64,000 bases of DNA from Rhodothermales bacterium (GCA_017643395.1 JAEPNP010000001.1:1487001-1551000), one strand, 5' to 3'; positions 35,532 through 45,183 are shown, counted from the first letter of the stretch. Made by a program: numbers and translations. The notes: generated by a model from the letters alone, not told the origin.

Positions 35532-37742
35532 ATGACACGAGCGGCGCTGATGCTGGCCGTCCTCCTTCTTGGGACCTCTGCGGACTCCCGGGCTCAGGAC
35601 GCATTCTCCATAGAGGCCACCCAAATCCAGAATGCGCCTCGCGTGGACGGTCATCTGGATGACCCGGTCTGGTCCGGTATCGACCCGGTCGAAAACTTTG
35701 TGCAACGCTGGCCAGAAGAAGGCGCTGAACCAACCGAGCGAACGTGGGTGAAGGTGGCCTACGACCGGGACAACCTGTACTTCGCCTTTCAATTCTCTGA
35801 CGCGAACCCCGAGTTGATCCGCGCCAAGAACATGGAGCGTGGTGGGCGCAACGATCGTGATGACCACGCCTACATCGGGCTGGACACGTTTCTGGATGGC
35901 CGGAACGCCTACCTGTTTGAGATGAACGCATTGGGTACCCAGGACGACGCGCTCATCGCCGACGAGCATATGACAATCGATTCCTACAGCTGGGACGCGG
36001 TGTTCGAATCCGAGACGGTCATCGACGAAAACGGCTGGTCGATGGAAGTCAGGATTCCGTTCCGGCAGCTACGGTTTCCGGATGGCGAAGAACTCACATT
36101 CGGCCTGTTCATGCGGCGCACCGTGAACCGGAAGAACGAGATCCAGAATTGGCCTTTGGTGCCGCTGACCTACGGGTCCGGATACTCCGACGACCTGAAG
36201 ACGGTGTCGCGCTATGGACGACTCACAGGGATCAGAAATATTCGCCGCGGCCGGAATGTTGAGGTCAAGCCGTACGTTATCACGGGCGGCCAAACGCGCC
36301 GCCCGGACCTGTCTATCGAGGACACGGACAGCGAGTTCTCGTACGATGCCGGGTTTGATGTCAAGTACGGTATAACGTCCAATCTCTCCCTGGACCTGAC
36401 CGTCAACACGGACTTCGCGCAGGTGGAAGCGGACAACACGCAGCTGAACCTCACGCGATTCAGCCTCTTTTTTCCTGAGAAGCGGGAGTTCTTCCTGGAG
36501 CGCTCGGGCATCTTCGAGCACGGTGACTCGAGGCAAACCCAGACCTTCTTTTCGCGGCGTATTGGAGTGTTTGAGTCGATCCTGTTGGGAGGTCGCCTGA
36601 CGGGCCAGGTGGGTCGCTTCAACGTGGGGCTCATCAACATCGAGACAGGGCCGGATGAAGGCACCATCGCGGACAAGCTCGGCCGAGCGTTCGGGGCCGA
36701 ATCGGCCAACAACGCGGTAGCCCGCATCCAGACCAATTTTGGCCGACGGGGGTCCGTGGGAGCCATCGTGACCAGTCGGGCGCAGGGCGATGCGTGGAAT
36801 CGGGCTGTCGGACTGGACGCTCGGCAGCGGTTCGGGTCGGCGAGCAGCGCTGATGTGTGGTATACCCGCGTGACGGACGCAGACCCGTCCAACGAGGACT
36901 GGGCAGGAAGCGTCGCCGTGAACCTCCGCAACGATCTGTACGGAGCGAGCCTGTCCTACACGAGCGTGGGGGAGAACTACCGGCCGGCGCTCGGCTTCGT
37001 CCGGCGACGGGATATGCGTCGCACCGTGGCGACGGGCACCTACTCACCCCTGTTTGAGGACGGTCCGTTCCGTCAGGCCACGTTTCACACCATGGGAATT
37101 CACTACGACGGGCAGGACGGCAATCTCCAGTCGTGGCTGTCGCTGGTGTCGATGACCTTGACATCGCGAGCCCGCATGTCCGTCAATGTCTCCGGGTCCC
37201 GGGAATTTGACCGATTGACCGGGTCGTTCTTCATCCGTCCCGATGCCGAGATAAGCGCGGATGACTACTACTTCACCCGGGTCAGTTCGAGGGTGAACAC
37301 AGACCCCGGCAAGAAGCTGTCGGGGAGTGCGTCGGTCTCGGCCGGCGGCTTCTACGGGGGGCACCGCACGGACTGGTCGGTGGGCGCAGGGTGGCGTCAG
37401 TCAAAACACCTGACGCTCGGGGGAAGTATTCGAAACAGCATCGTGCGCCTTCCTGTCGACAATGGAGATTTCAGCGCCACCACCGTGTCGGTGGATGTCC
37501 TTGCCAGCGTGAGCCGAAAGCTCTTTTCCAAGGCGCTGATCCAGTATGACAACTTCTCCCGGAACGTCAGCGCAAACGTTCGGATAAACTGGATTCATAC
37601 CCCTGGCTCGGACCTCTTCCTGGTCTTCAACACCTCGTACCACCTGGCCGAAGATGGGGAGGTGCTGTTTGATCCGCGTGCGGACATCCTGATGAACAGC
37701 CGAGTCGGCGTGGCCAAACTGACCTACCTGGTGTTGCTCTAG
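35532..37742 (+). CDS. DUF5916 outer-membrane protein with N-terminal CBM9-like domain
   Basis: A 736-residue exported protein. A signal peptide (residues 1-21) is followed by a carbohydrate-binding family-9-like domain of about 200 residues (RVDGHLDDPVWSGIDPVENF, then DDHAYIGLDTF and WSMEVRIPFRQLRFP). The remainder is a DUF5916 barrel with FFPEKREFFLERSGIFEHGD and a final strand pattern ending in an aromatic-free LTYLVLL. The family is common in Bacteroidota and is thought to sit in the outer membrane; ligand unknown. It is likely co-transcribed with the amidohydrolase upstream and converges on a VOC gene with an eight-base gap. Confidence 0.88.
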   Translation: MTRAALMLAVLLLGTSADSRAQDAFSIEATQIQNAPRVDGHLDDPVWSGIDPVENFVQRWPEEGAEPTERTWVKVAYDRDNLYFAFQFSDANPELIRAKNMERGGRNDRDDHAYIGLDTFLDGRNAYLFEMNALGTQDDALIADEHMTIDSYSWDAVFESETVIDENGWSMEVRIPFRQLRFPDGEELTFGLFMRRTVNRKNEIQNWPLVPLTYGSGYSDDLKTVSRYGRLTGIRNIRRGRNVEVKPYVITGGQTRRPDLSIEDTDSEFSYDAGFDVKYGITSNLSLDLTVNTDFAQVEADNTQLNLTRFSLFFPEKREFFLERSGIFEHGDSRQTQTFFSRRIGVFESILLGGRLTGQVGRFNVGLINIETGPDEGTIADKLGRAFGAESANNAVARIQTNFGRRGSVGAIVTSRAQGDAWNRAVGLDARQRFGSASSADVWYTRVTDADPSNEDWAGSVAVNLRNDLYGASLSYTSVGENYRPALGFVRRRDMRRTVATGTYSPLFEDGPFRQATFHTMGIHYDGQDGNLQSWLSLVSMTLTSRARMSVNVSGSREFDRLTGSFFIRPDAEISADDYYFTRVSSRVNTDPGKKLSGSASVSAGGFYGGHRTDWSVGAGWRQSKHLTLGGSIRNSIVRLPVDNGDFSATTVSVDVLASVSRKLFSKALIQYDNFSRNVSANVRINWIHTPGSDLFLVFNTSYHLAEDGEVLFDPRADILMNSRVGVAKLTYLVLL

Positions 37743-37750
37743 GCCAGCGG

Positions 37751-38203
37751 CTACTCCCCGAGCCCGCAGCTGACTCTGAACATGTGCCCATCGGGGTGCC
37801 GCAGGTGGAATTCCCGCACGCCCCACGGCTCGTCCGTCGGAGGCCACGTCACGACACAGCCGTTCTCCACGGCAATCTCGTGATAGCGGTCCACCTCAGA
37901 TCGCGAGGTGACCCACCAGGTCATCCACACGCCGTCGGTGTCGTCCGCTCCGGGGCAGGACGGCATGCGCGTACCCTTGGATCCCTGGCAGTCCACGCAC
38001 AGGAAGATGGTGGTCTTGCCCTGTCGCACTCCGCCGAATCCTGCCTTTCCGTGCTCGTTTTCAGTCGCCGCTTCCGGTCCGTCTCCAATCAGGCCTTCCT
38101 GATTCCAGGTGAAGGAGCGTTCCCAGTCGAACAGTTCGAAGAAGGCAAAGCTCTGCGCGATGTCGCTCACGTTCAGTACAGGCGTGACTCCGTCTACAGC
38201 CAT
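37751..38203 (-). CDS. VOC-family protein
   Basis: A 150-residue single VOC unit (two beta-alpha-beta-beta-beta modules): VTPVLNVSDIAQSFAFFELF at the start, TIFLCVDCQGSKG in the middle, and VREFHLRHPDGHMFRV at the end. It may be a glyoxalase or resistance-type binding protein; the metal ligands are not certain. Its ATG overlaps the stop of the SUMF1-like gene by one base (TGATG-type), so the two are coupled. Confidence 0.82.
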   Translation of the reverse strand: MAVDGVTPVLNVSDIAQSFAFFELFDWERSFTWNQEGLIGDGPEAATENEHGKAGFGGVRQGKTTIFLCVDCQGSKGTRMPSCPGADDTDGVWMTWWVTSRSEVDRYHEIAVENGCVVTWPPTDEPWGVREFHLRHPDGHMFRVSCGLGE

Positions 38204-38958
38204 CAGTCCAGATCTCGGGCGCAGCGAAAGCCGATTGCGTTGCTGCGCACGTCTTTGAGTGTGCCGGCGCGCCAGTAGGTGCGCGCCACTTCCAGTTCCA
38301 TGGTAAAGTCGCCGCCGCGAAGAATGCGAATATCGAACGTCTCGAGATCGTAGCGCGACGGCTCTTCACCAGGCTCGGGATAGTACTGATAGTAGGCACC
38401 GATCCATTCGGACACGTTTCCACTCATGTCGTACAGCCCGAACTGGTTGGGCTTCTTGCGGCCGACCTGTGCGGGGTGGGCATTGGCGTTCCCCCGATAG
38501 CGCACGTAGTCGCCGGCCTCGGCCTCATCGTTCGTGCCGGCCCAGACTTGCTTATCCACGCCTCCGCCGGCCGCGAATTCCCATTCGGCTTCGCTGGGCA
38601 GACGGCCCCCTATCCAGGCGCAGAATGCGCTGGCGTCCTCCCAGTCCACATCAACCACCGCGCGATCTCCCCGCACGCCGTCCACGTCTCCGGGCATCCT
38701 GCGTTCGGTGGCTCGTGCAAAGGCGTCGTATTGATGATACGTGGTCTCGTAACGGGTCAAGGCATAGGGGGTGAGATCCACCTCATGAAGCGGCAGGGCG
38801 TCCGGGTTCTCGATCATCGCCGTGTCGCCCATCACGAAGCGCTCGCCAGGAATGGTCACCCACTCGATGCCGATGCGTTCGGCTCTGCGGGATTCCTTCA
38901 GGGAAGCGCAGCCGGTAAGCAGGGCGGCGGTGAACAGGGTCAGAACTAGTCGGCGCAT
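38203..38958 (-). CDS. SUMF1-like lipoprotein lacking formylglycine-generating cysteines
   Basis: A 251-residue predicted lipoprotein (lipobox LLTGCAS) with a formylglycine-generating-enzyme fold: WVTIPGERFVMGD, RLPSEAEWEFAA, GLYDMSGNVSEW, RILRGGDF and a terminal SNAIGFRCA. The Cys pair of true sulfatase-modifying enzymes, which lies between the GG and GFRCA motifs, is absent here. Enzyme activity of that kind is therefore unlikely. The T9SS ring proteins GldK and GldJ have the same fold and are lipoproteins, but are longer; a structural role is possible, not shown. It starts at the ATG at 38958. Confidence 0.85.
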   Translation of the reverse strand: MRRLVLTLFTAALLTGCASLKESRRAERIGIEWVTIPGERFVMGDTAMIENPDALPLHEVDLTPYALTRYETTYHQYDAFARATERRMPGDVDGVRGDRAVVDVDWEDASAFCAWIGGRLPSEAEWEFAAGGGVDKQVWAGTNDEAEAGDYVRYRGNANAHPAQVGRKKPNQFGLYDMSGNVSEWIGAYYQYYPEPGEEPSRYDLETFDIRILRGGDFTMELEVARTYWRAGTLKDVRSNAIGFRCARDLD

Positions 38959-39021
38959 GGAGACGGTCTGGATGGAGGACTCCCCTGAAGGACAGCGCTG
39001 AGGCGAAAAAGTCGCCGGTTG

Positions 39022-41157
39022 CTACCGAACCACGACACCTGCGACCACAGAAACGGCTCCGGCAGACTCGGTCTGTACGTAGTAAACGCCATCTGGAAAG
39101 TCCGCCAGGTCGATGGGGTGGCGCACCTCACCTGCGCCCTGCCAGCTTCGGGAGTGCGACAGGCGCCGACCCAACACGTCAAACACGTGCACGGTCAGTT
39201 CACCTCCAGGATGGTCCAGCAGGAGGGTTGCGTGCTCCGCGGCCGGGTTCGGAAACAGGGAAAGCCGCGCCGGGGCGATGGGGTCCGGATCGACTCGAAT
39301 GGTGGAGGGGATGGCTATGGAGTACACGCCGCGGCACGTGCCCGCAAGCAGCTCTCTCCAGAACGCATCGTATGTCAGCGTTTCCGTGCAATCCGGCAAA
39401 CCCGCATCGGCCGGCTCAAACAAAAAGCCGTCCGCGGAGCGAAACACCCCCTCCCAGGAGGCCACCCAGATCGCTCCGTCGGGAGTCTCGACGATCTCCA
39501 CTGGATTCACATCCGGTAGTACGGCGCGCCAGGTCGTGTCGGGCAGGTCGAGGCGGTAGACGCCGGCCGGGCCAAGGCTTCTGTCAAACGGGAAGGCTAT
39601 GCCCGCAAACAGCGCACCGCCGGCGGACTCCAGAATCTGTTCGGCAGCGGCGGGGAGTTTCCCGCCGACGGACTCGTAGGTGCTGGATGCCGGGGTCGGC
39701 CAGCGCAGAATCTCCCAGTCATTGGCCAATGGATAGAGCATGCTTACGTACAGTGCCCCCGACTGCGACAGGTGTGTACCCCAGATCGGTGGGTCGATCC
39801 GGGACCCGGCGGGCACTCCGAGCGCGGAAAAGAACTGTCCGTCCTGGCTGGAGAACACGTCCCAGAGCGACCACGTCGTGAGCACGTCACCGATTGCAGC
39901 GTTGTAGGCCAGATTGTCGATAAACCCGTGCGGGATGCTACCGCCCAATTCGGGGTTCGGGAGCAGCGTCCAGGTGCGGCCGCCGTCGGTGCTGCGATGC
40001 AGGCCGGAGGCGGTCGTGCCGAGCCACACTTCATCCGGTGACCCCGCGGTTGTGATTGCTGACAGGTTGGGCTCCCCCCGAAAGCCCATCGATGTCCAGG
40101 AAATGCCACCGTCATCGCTGCGGTACAGGCCGTCCGAAGCGGTGCCCGCCCACCAGGTGCCTGTGCGTGGTTCGGGAAAGAGTGCGGTCACTGACGGAGA
40201 GCCAATGCCTTCAAGCGTCGCGATCTCCCAGTTCGCGCCCTGGTCCCGGCTCACGTGCAGGTTGCTTCTGGCTGCCATCAGCCGGATTGCCCCAAGAACC
40301 GACGCCTGCCCGGGGTGACCGGATGAGCGAACCCCTGTCAGGTAGGTTCGCTCGGAGAGGTTGATCTGCTCCTCGCATGGGCCGCCGGACAGAGGACGGC
40401 TATACAGCGTCGCTCTGCTGCTCAGGACTGCCTGATCGCCGATTACTGCCAAGAGGTCATCCGCAAAGCAGGGCAGCCAGCCGTGCAGGGACCATGTGCG
40501 TCCCTGATCCGGGGACGTGAACAACCCCGTCCGGTTGTTGTGGCTTCCGACCATCCAAACCTGCCCTGCAGCGATTCGGGCGTGACCGCGCGGCGTAGCG
40601 GATGACCCCAGGGCTACCGTCTCCCAGGTGACTCCGCCGTCCTCCGACATGGCAAGGTTGAGACCGGAGTTGGCGGGTGAGACAATTACAACGGAGCCTG
40701 CCGCGGACGCCCAGCGCATTCCGTTGGTGCGGGTGAACGCGTATGCCGCTTCCCCAAGTCGCCAGCTCCAGATTCCGTCATTCGACACGAGCACGGCACG
40801 ACCGGTCTCTCGGTGGATGGCCACCGAGCGGCCGGACACGGAATCTGGCAAGGGCGCCTCAATCCATGTCGTCCCCCCATCGACCGAATACTGTGGCGGG
40901 CTGGCGGACGCCACGGTGTCGGCACCGGCAAATCCGAAGTACCTGCCGTTTGTCAGGTAGCGCCATGACCGAAGCTCGTCGTCACTCACGTAGGAGTGCG
41001 CCCCGGTCAATGTGACTACCGCCGTGCCGCGTTCCGGCCAGGCGTACACGGCGCGAACGGTTCCGCCGGCCGGACCACCGGTGGCCGTCCAGCGGTCACT
41101 CTGGGCCACGGCGGTGGATGCCCAGGCCAGGGCCGCCAGCAACCAGAGGGCGCGCAT
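39022..41157 (-). CDS. T9SS-secreted beta-propeller (BNR/sortilin-like) protein
   Basis: A 711-residue exported protein. The signal peptide (MRALWLLAALAWASTAVAQ) starts at the ATG at 41157. The body has repeated bladed-propeller units of the type DGG-TW (SVDGGTTWIEAP, SEDGGVTWETVA, SPDQGRTWSLHG, SRDQGANWEIAT, SDDGGISWTSMG, STDGGRTWTLLP), as in sialidase-like and YCF48-like repeats. The C-terminus is a T9SS sorting domain (LSLFPNPAAEHAT, FDVLGRRLS, PDGVYYVQ, terminal VVVR). Like the 31553-33187 gene it should leave through SprA. It starts one base after the S9 peptidase stop. Confidence 0.87.
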   Translation of the reverse strand: MRALWLLAALAWASTAVAQSDRWTATGGPAGGTVRAVYAWPERGTAVVTLTGAHSYVSDDELRSWRYLTNGRYFGFAGADTVASASPPQYSVDGGTTWIEAPLPDSVSGRSVAIHRETGRAVLVSNDGIWSWRLGEAAYAFTRTNGMRWASAAGSVVIVSPANSGLNLAMSEDGGVTWETVALGSSATPRGHARIAAGQVWMVGSHNNRTGLFTSPDQGRTWSLHGWLPCFADDLLAVIGDQAVLSSRATLYSRPLSGGPCEEQINLSERTYLTGVRSSGHPGQASVLGAIRLMAARSNLHVSRDQGANWEIATLEGIGSPSVTALFPEPRTGTWWAGTASDGLYRSDDGGISWTSMGFRGEPNLSAITTAGSPDEVWLGTTASGLHRSTDGGRTWTLLPNPELGGSIPHGFIDNLAYNAAIGDVLTTWSLWDVFSSQDGQFFSALGVPAGSRIDPPIWGTHLSQSGALYVSMLYPLANDWEILRWPTPASSTYESVGGKLPAAAEQILESAGGALFAGIAFPFDRSLGPAGVYRLDLPDTTWRAVLPDVNPVEIVETPDGAIWVASWEGVFRSADGFLFEPADAGLPDCTETLTYDAFWRELLAGTCRGVYSIAIPSTIRVDPDPIAPARLSLFPNPAAEHATLLLDHPGGELTVHVFDVLGRRLSHSRSWQGAGEVRHPIDLADFPDGVYYVQTESAGAVSVVAGVVVR

Positions 41158-41158
41158 G

Positions 41159-43198
41159 CTAGCGGCTGGCCTCCTGAACAGTAGCCCGGTACTTGTCAAA
41201 CCAGGCCAGCACGTGCCCGGTCTTGGCAATCAGGTTGCTGGGTCGGCTCGCGATGCCGTGGCTTGCATCAGGAACCCGAACCAGCGAGGCCTCAACGCCC
41301 TTGATCTTGAGAGCGCCGTAGTACTGCTCGGTTTCCGACATCGGTGTGCGGTAGTCCACTTCTCCGGTGATCAGCATGGTGGGTGTCGTCACGTTGCCGA
41401 TGAGCGAAATGGGCGATCGGGCCATGTAGTGATCCTGGTGTTCCCACGGCGGACCGGGGAACCAGTACTTCCAGAATGTCGACAGCCCGTCCGCGTTGAG
41501 TACGAAGCTGTACCAGTTGATGACGGGCTTCTGCACCACCGCGGCCCGGAAACGGTCTGTCTTGCCGATGATCCAGGATGTCAGCACGCCACCCCCGGAG
41601 CCCCCGGTCACGTACAGTTGGTTCTCGTCCACGTAGCCGCGCTCCAGTACGGCATCCACTCCGCTGATGAGATCATCGTAGTCATTGCCGGGATAGGCGT
41701 GGTGAATCAGGTTGCCGAACTCCGCGCCGTAGCTGGTCGAGCCCCGTGGATTGGTGTACAGCACCACGTAGCCCTTGGAGGCGTAGAGTTGGGCTTCTGC
41801 TGAGAAGTGCGGTCCGTAGCTGGAAAACGGTCCGCCGTGGATCTCCAGAATGAGCGGATACTTCTGCGATGGGTCGAATCCGGGAGGGGTGATGATCCAG
41901 CCGTGTACACGCCGGTCGTCGAAGGAGGAGTCGTACCAGATTTCTTCCACCTCACCGAGTTCACGCGCTCCCAGCAGATCCTCATTCAGGAACGTCAGCT
42001 GCCGGGTTCGCCCGTTGGCGGCGCCTACCCACAGATCCGCCGGTCGTTGCGGGGTGCCGGAGGTAAATGCATAGGTGCCGTTGCCCGCAAAGGAGGCCTG
42101 ACCACCTGAGTAGGGACGGCCGATGGACAGTCCGCCCACATTGCCGTTGAGCGTCGTCAACGTGCCGTCAAGCGTCACCCGGGCGACTCGCCCCATGCCC
42201 TCGTCCGTGTAGGAGATGTACAACGCGCGTCCATCTGCCGACCACTCCGCGCTGCCTACCGAGCGGTCAAACTCCGGAAGCAGTTCGCGGCTTCCGGATC
42301 CGTCCGCGTCCATCACGTACAGACGGTTCTGCATGTAGCCCATGTACGTGTCATCGTAGCCGCGATAGGCAATCTGTCCGTTGCTGGAGACCCGCGGGCT
42401 GGCGTCGGGGCCATAGCGATCGGTAAGCGCGGTGAGGTCTCCGGTAGCAAGGTCCAGGCGATATACCTCCGAATCGCGCGCCTCGACTTCGTAGTCCGCC
42501 CGCCGGTTGGCGCTGAGTATCAAGGCGTTGCCGTCGGGAGTCCACGACGGGGTGCCGCCATGACTTTGCGGGCCGAACGTGACCTGCCGCGGGGTGCCAC
42601 CTTCGGCGGGCAGGATGAAGAGCTGGCTGCCACCCTGCTCCACAAACCCCTGCCTGCCGTCACTCCGGTAGTTGATGTCATCGATGAAGGTCCACTCCGG
42701 ACCCCAGTCCGCTCCGCGCGGCTTGCGGGGCATTTCGACCGCGATATCCGGGTCTGCATTCGGCACGAACATGCTGAGTGCGATCCGGGTGCCGTCCGGA
42801 GACCAGGCCAGACTGGAAGGTCCGCGTTCGAGATCCGTCAGCTCGGCCACGTCGCCCGTATCCATCCAGCGCACGTACACCTGACTGCGACCGTCCTTGC
42901 TGGATACGTAGGCCAGCCGATCTCCGCGAGGACTCCACCGCGGCTGGGATACGCCGTAGGTCCCATCGGTGAGAGGCCGATGCCCGGAGCCGTCCGCGTT
43001 GATGATCCAGAGCGCGGTCCGGGACCCGTCAGTCATCACATCGAAGCCCGAGCGTACGTAGACAATGCGCGATCCGTCCGGCGAAATCTGCGGCTGCGTG
43101 GCGCGTTCGAGTTCGAATACATCCCGCGGCAGAAATACTTCCTGAGCGCTCGCCGTCGGCACGGTGAGCAGAGCGATCAACAGAACAAGAGGGCGCAT
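41159..43198 (-). CDS. Exported S9-family peptidase (acylaminoacyl/dipeptidyl type)
   Basis: A 679-residue serine peptidase with a signal peptide (residues 1-18). Residues 30-400 are a beta-propeller with repeated Pxx-SPDG/SADG blades (PQISPDGSRIVYV, PRWSPRGDRLAYV). Residues 430-679 are the alpha/beta-hydrolase domain with nucleophile Ser534 (TGGSGGG), Asp615 (GEVDYRTP) and His647 (DASHGI), all present. It should trim oligopeptides in the periplasm or outside. It is upstream of the BNR protein (one-base gap) and downstream of the DUF1648 gene, with an eight-base-stem hairpin in the 30-base gap. Confidence 0.93.
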   Translation of the reverse strand: MRPLVLLIALLTVPTASAQEVFLPRDVFELERATQPQISPDGSRIVYVRSGFDVMTDGSRTALWIINADGSGHRPLTDGTYGVSQPRWSPRGDRLAYVSSKDGRSQVYVRWMDTGDVAELTDLERGPSSLAWSPDGTRIALSMFVPNADPDIAVEMPRKPRGADWGPEWTFIDDINYRSDGRQGFVEQGGSQLFILPAEGGTPRQVTFGPQSHGGTPSWTPDGNALILSANRRADYEVEARDSEVYRLDLATGDLTALTDRYGPDASPRVSSNGQIAYRGYDDTYMGYMQNRLYVMDADGSGSRELLPEFDRSVGSAEWSADGRALYISYTDEGMGRVARVTLDGTLTTLNGNVGGLSIGRPYSGGQASFAGNGTYAFTSGTPQRPADLWVGAANGRTRQLTFLNEDLLGARELGEVEEIWYDSSFDDRRVHGWIITPPGFDPSQKYPLILEIHGGPFSSYGPHFSAEAQLYASKGYVVLYTNPRGSTSYGAEFGNLIHHAYPGNDYDDLISGVDAVLERGYVDENQLYVTGGSGGGVLTSWIIGKTDRFRAAVVQKPVINWYSFVLNADGLSTFWKYWFPGPPWEHQDHYMARSPISLIGNVTTPTMLITGEVDYRTPMSETEQYYGALKIKGVEASLVRVPDASHGIASRPSNLIAKTGHVLAWFDKYRATVQEASR

Positions 43199-43200
43199 GG

Positions 43201-43223
43201 CGGCATCATGGTGGGTGATGCCG
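43201..43223. promoter_or_regulatory. Perfect dyad CGGCATCA-N7-TGATGCCG
   Basis: An 8-bp perfect inverted repeat around a seven-base loop fills most of the 30-base gap between the DUF1648 stop (43229) and the S9 peptidase start (43198). It could be an RNA hairpin that limits readthrough or a two-fold operator. There is no T tract. Confidence 0.4.
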
Positions 43224-43228
43224 ACAAT

Positions 43229-43756
43229 CTACTGCGCGGCGCCGGAGAGTGTCTTTATGAGCTTGTTGCTTGTGGTCAGGGCGCGCAGCGCCAGCACCAT
43301 GGTTACGACGACGAAGGCGGCGATCGACAGCATCGACCAGAGCGGCAGCCCGTCCTGCACTCCGATCGACGCCTGGTAGCCGCCCCATTGAATGGCGACG
43401 AACATGAGGTTCATGGCCAGCGTGATGCCCCACATCATGCCCATTTGCTGATCCACGACTGTCTGCTTCTGCTCAGCGGACAGCTGCTGATAGCGCTTGG
43501 GGTCAGGGGTATTGATATGGTCGGGGTGCCGCCGCATGAATCGGGCGAGTCCGTACATCATTCCCGTCAGCAGTACCGCAAGACCCGGTATAAGCATCCA
43601 TGCGAACCAGCTCCGTTCGGTCCACCGATCGGGTGTACCATCGATCCCGTAGTGGATGGGCACGCGCTCAGGGAGCGTGTCAAACACGAAGACGCTGCCG
43701 CCGACCAGCAGCGCCAGGAGCAACAGGTTGCCGGCGTGGTAGAGTGATCTGTCCAT
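43229..43756 (-). CDS. DUF1648-domain membrane protein
   Basis: A 175-residue membrane protein with about four segments. Residues 28-50 have the DUF1648 pattern (ERVPIHYGIDGTPDRWTERS). Relatives include SdpI-like immunity proteins and membrane components of unknown role. It starts at an ATG at 43756 and is followed by the S9 peptidase. No neighbour clearly suggests an antibacterial toxin. Confidence 0.75.
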   Translation of the reverse strand: MDRSLYHAGNLLLLALLVGGSVFVFDTLPERVPIHYGIDGTPDRWTERSWFAWMLIPGLAVLLTGMMYGLARFMRRHPDHINTPDPKRYQQLSAEQKQTVVDQQMGMMWGITLAMNLMFVAIQWGGYQASIGVQDGLPLWSMLSIAAFVVVTMVLALRALTTSNKLIKTLSGAAQ

Positions 43757-43833
43757 GGGGCTCTGAAAAAATCAGGTCGTAGGGGATACGGGAGTACCCC
43801 CACCGAAGTGACGCTCGCGTGCACGTTTTGCGG

Positions 43834-44352
43834 TCAGTGGCCGCCGTGGTAGCCGCGCGCCATCCTGTACTGGTGGACCTGTTCGGACGTGAGTATGTCC
43901 ATCATCGCGAGGTGGGCGCGAAGGTGTTCCGCCCGGATCGCGGCTCGCTGGGCTCCGGCCGCGCTGGTGAGATCCACCAGTTGCTGCTCATCAATCTGAC
44001 GCCCGGCGAAGGCAGCATCCAGGTCTCTTTCGAGGGCGATGAGGCGTTTGCCCATGGCCTGAGTCGCGGTCTGCATACGCTCGAACAGCGCTTGGGTCTG
44101 CTCCAGTTGCGGATCCGTGAGCCTCAGCGTCTCCGCCATCTCCAGCACGTGTTTGGGGCCGGGATACCCGTTCAGTTCTGCGGGCAGCGCGAAGCCCATA
44201 CCGTTTCCGGCCTCCAGATCGGCAATCTCCTGGTCACTCAGCGCCTTGATGGCGCGCGATTGCAGGTCCACATACGGGCTCGCGCCGTGGTCGTGCTGGG
44301 CTACGGCGGGAGTGACCAGCAGGAGGCCGAGTGCGAATACTGTCAATCTCAT
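43834..44352 (-). CDS. Exported Spy/CpxP-like helical protein
   Basis: A 172-residue exported protein with a signal peptide (residues 1-18) and His-rich ends (QHDHG at the mature start, YHGGH at the C-terminus). The rest is helical and resembles Spy/CpxP-type periplasmic proteins or metal sensors (LRLTDPQLEQTQALFERMQ, LTSEQVHQYRMARG). His clusters suggest metal binding, by inference. Its ATG overlaps the stop of the upstream 261-residue gene by four bases. Confidence 0.75.
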   Translation of the reverse strand: MRLTVFALGLLLVTPAVAQHDHGASPYVDLQSRAIKALSDQEIADLEAGNGMGFALPAELNGYPGPKHVLEMAETLRLTDPQLEQTQALFERMQTATQAMGKRLIALERDLDAAFAGRQIDEQQLVDLTSAAGAQRAAIRAEHLRAHLAMMDILTSEQVHQYRMARGYHGGH

Positions 44353-45134
44353 GTCGTGCGAACCCGGTTGCGTGTTTCTGAATCCTCGGCTGACGAGAAG
44401 CCGTCCGTGTCCGTCAGAATGCCCGCGCCTTCCTCGGCGGGCTCGGCTGGGGCCCTGTACGCCGCGGGAGAACGGGTCGGCCCGACTGCAAGGTCCGTTA
44501 ACTCCTCTGCCAGAGCATCCACCTTGCGCTCCGCTGTTTTCTTCTGCGCCGGATACACCACCCAGGCAACGAGCGAGTAGACCAGGGCTACCGTTGCGAA
44601 GATTCCTGCTGTAATCAGGACCTCGGGCTCGAGCAGGTATCCCAGAAGTCCGAACAGTCCGGCCCCACCGGCGAACCCGATGCTCATCCAGGAGAAGACC
44701 TTGACGGCGCCCGACCAGTCGTTTCGCACGTGAATGACCGTGTTCTCCCCCGCCGGCTCGACAATCACCTCGCGCTGGTTGTTACTCCAGCGGTGCGTGC
44801 GACCGATGGACTCCACGGTGCCCTTCTGATTCAGGCGGGAACGGATGGTTTGCACCATGCGACCCCAGAGGTCTTCATCGACCTCCCCGGGAATCACCAC
44901 GGTGCGCTCCACGCCAAGAGGAATACCCCAGTGGGTTCCAGCCGGCTTCGGCCTCTTGGAGGTTTCCAGCGCAGCGTCCACCCACTTGGGGTCTATGCCG
45001 GCCGCATCAGCCGCCTCCCTCAGCTCCTGGAGGGACAAGCGGGACTCGCTGGTTTCGATGGAAGCTGCCTCCAGCTTGGCGGCGGTAGCCAACAGGTCTG
45101 AAGCCTGCTGATGAGAAAAGGAGCGCTCTTTCAT
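44349..45134 (-). CDS. Hypothetical membrane protein, 261 residues
   Basis: I do not recognise the family. Residues 1-60 are helical (ATAAKLEAASIETSESRLSL, DAAGIDPKWVDAALET), which resembles an N-terminal helical adaptor. Residues 145-195 hold two hydrophobic segments, and the tail from 215 is acidic and low in complexity. It starts at an ATG at 45134, divergent from the calcium/sodium exchanger (50 bases), and is coupled to the Spy-like gene. Confidence 0.72.
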   Translation of the reverse strand: MKERSFSHQQASDLLATAAKLEAASIETSESRLSLQELREAADAAGIDPKWVDAALETSKRPKPAGTHWGIPLGVERTVVIPGEVDEDLWGRMVQTIRSRLNQKGTVESIGRTHRWSNNQREVIVEPAGENTVIHVRNDWSGAVKVFSWMSIGFAGGAGLFGLLGYLLEPEVLITAGIFATVALVYSLVAWVVYPAQKKTAERKVDALAEELTDLAVGPTRSPAAYRAPAEPAEEGAGILTDTDGFSSAEDSETRNRVRTT

Positions 45135-45183
45135 GGTCCGTGTGGTGGACCGAAATTACGACCTCCTTCCCTCGCAGTTGCAC

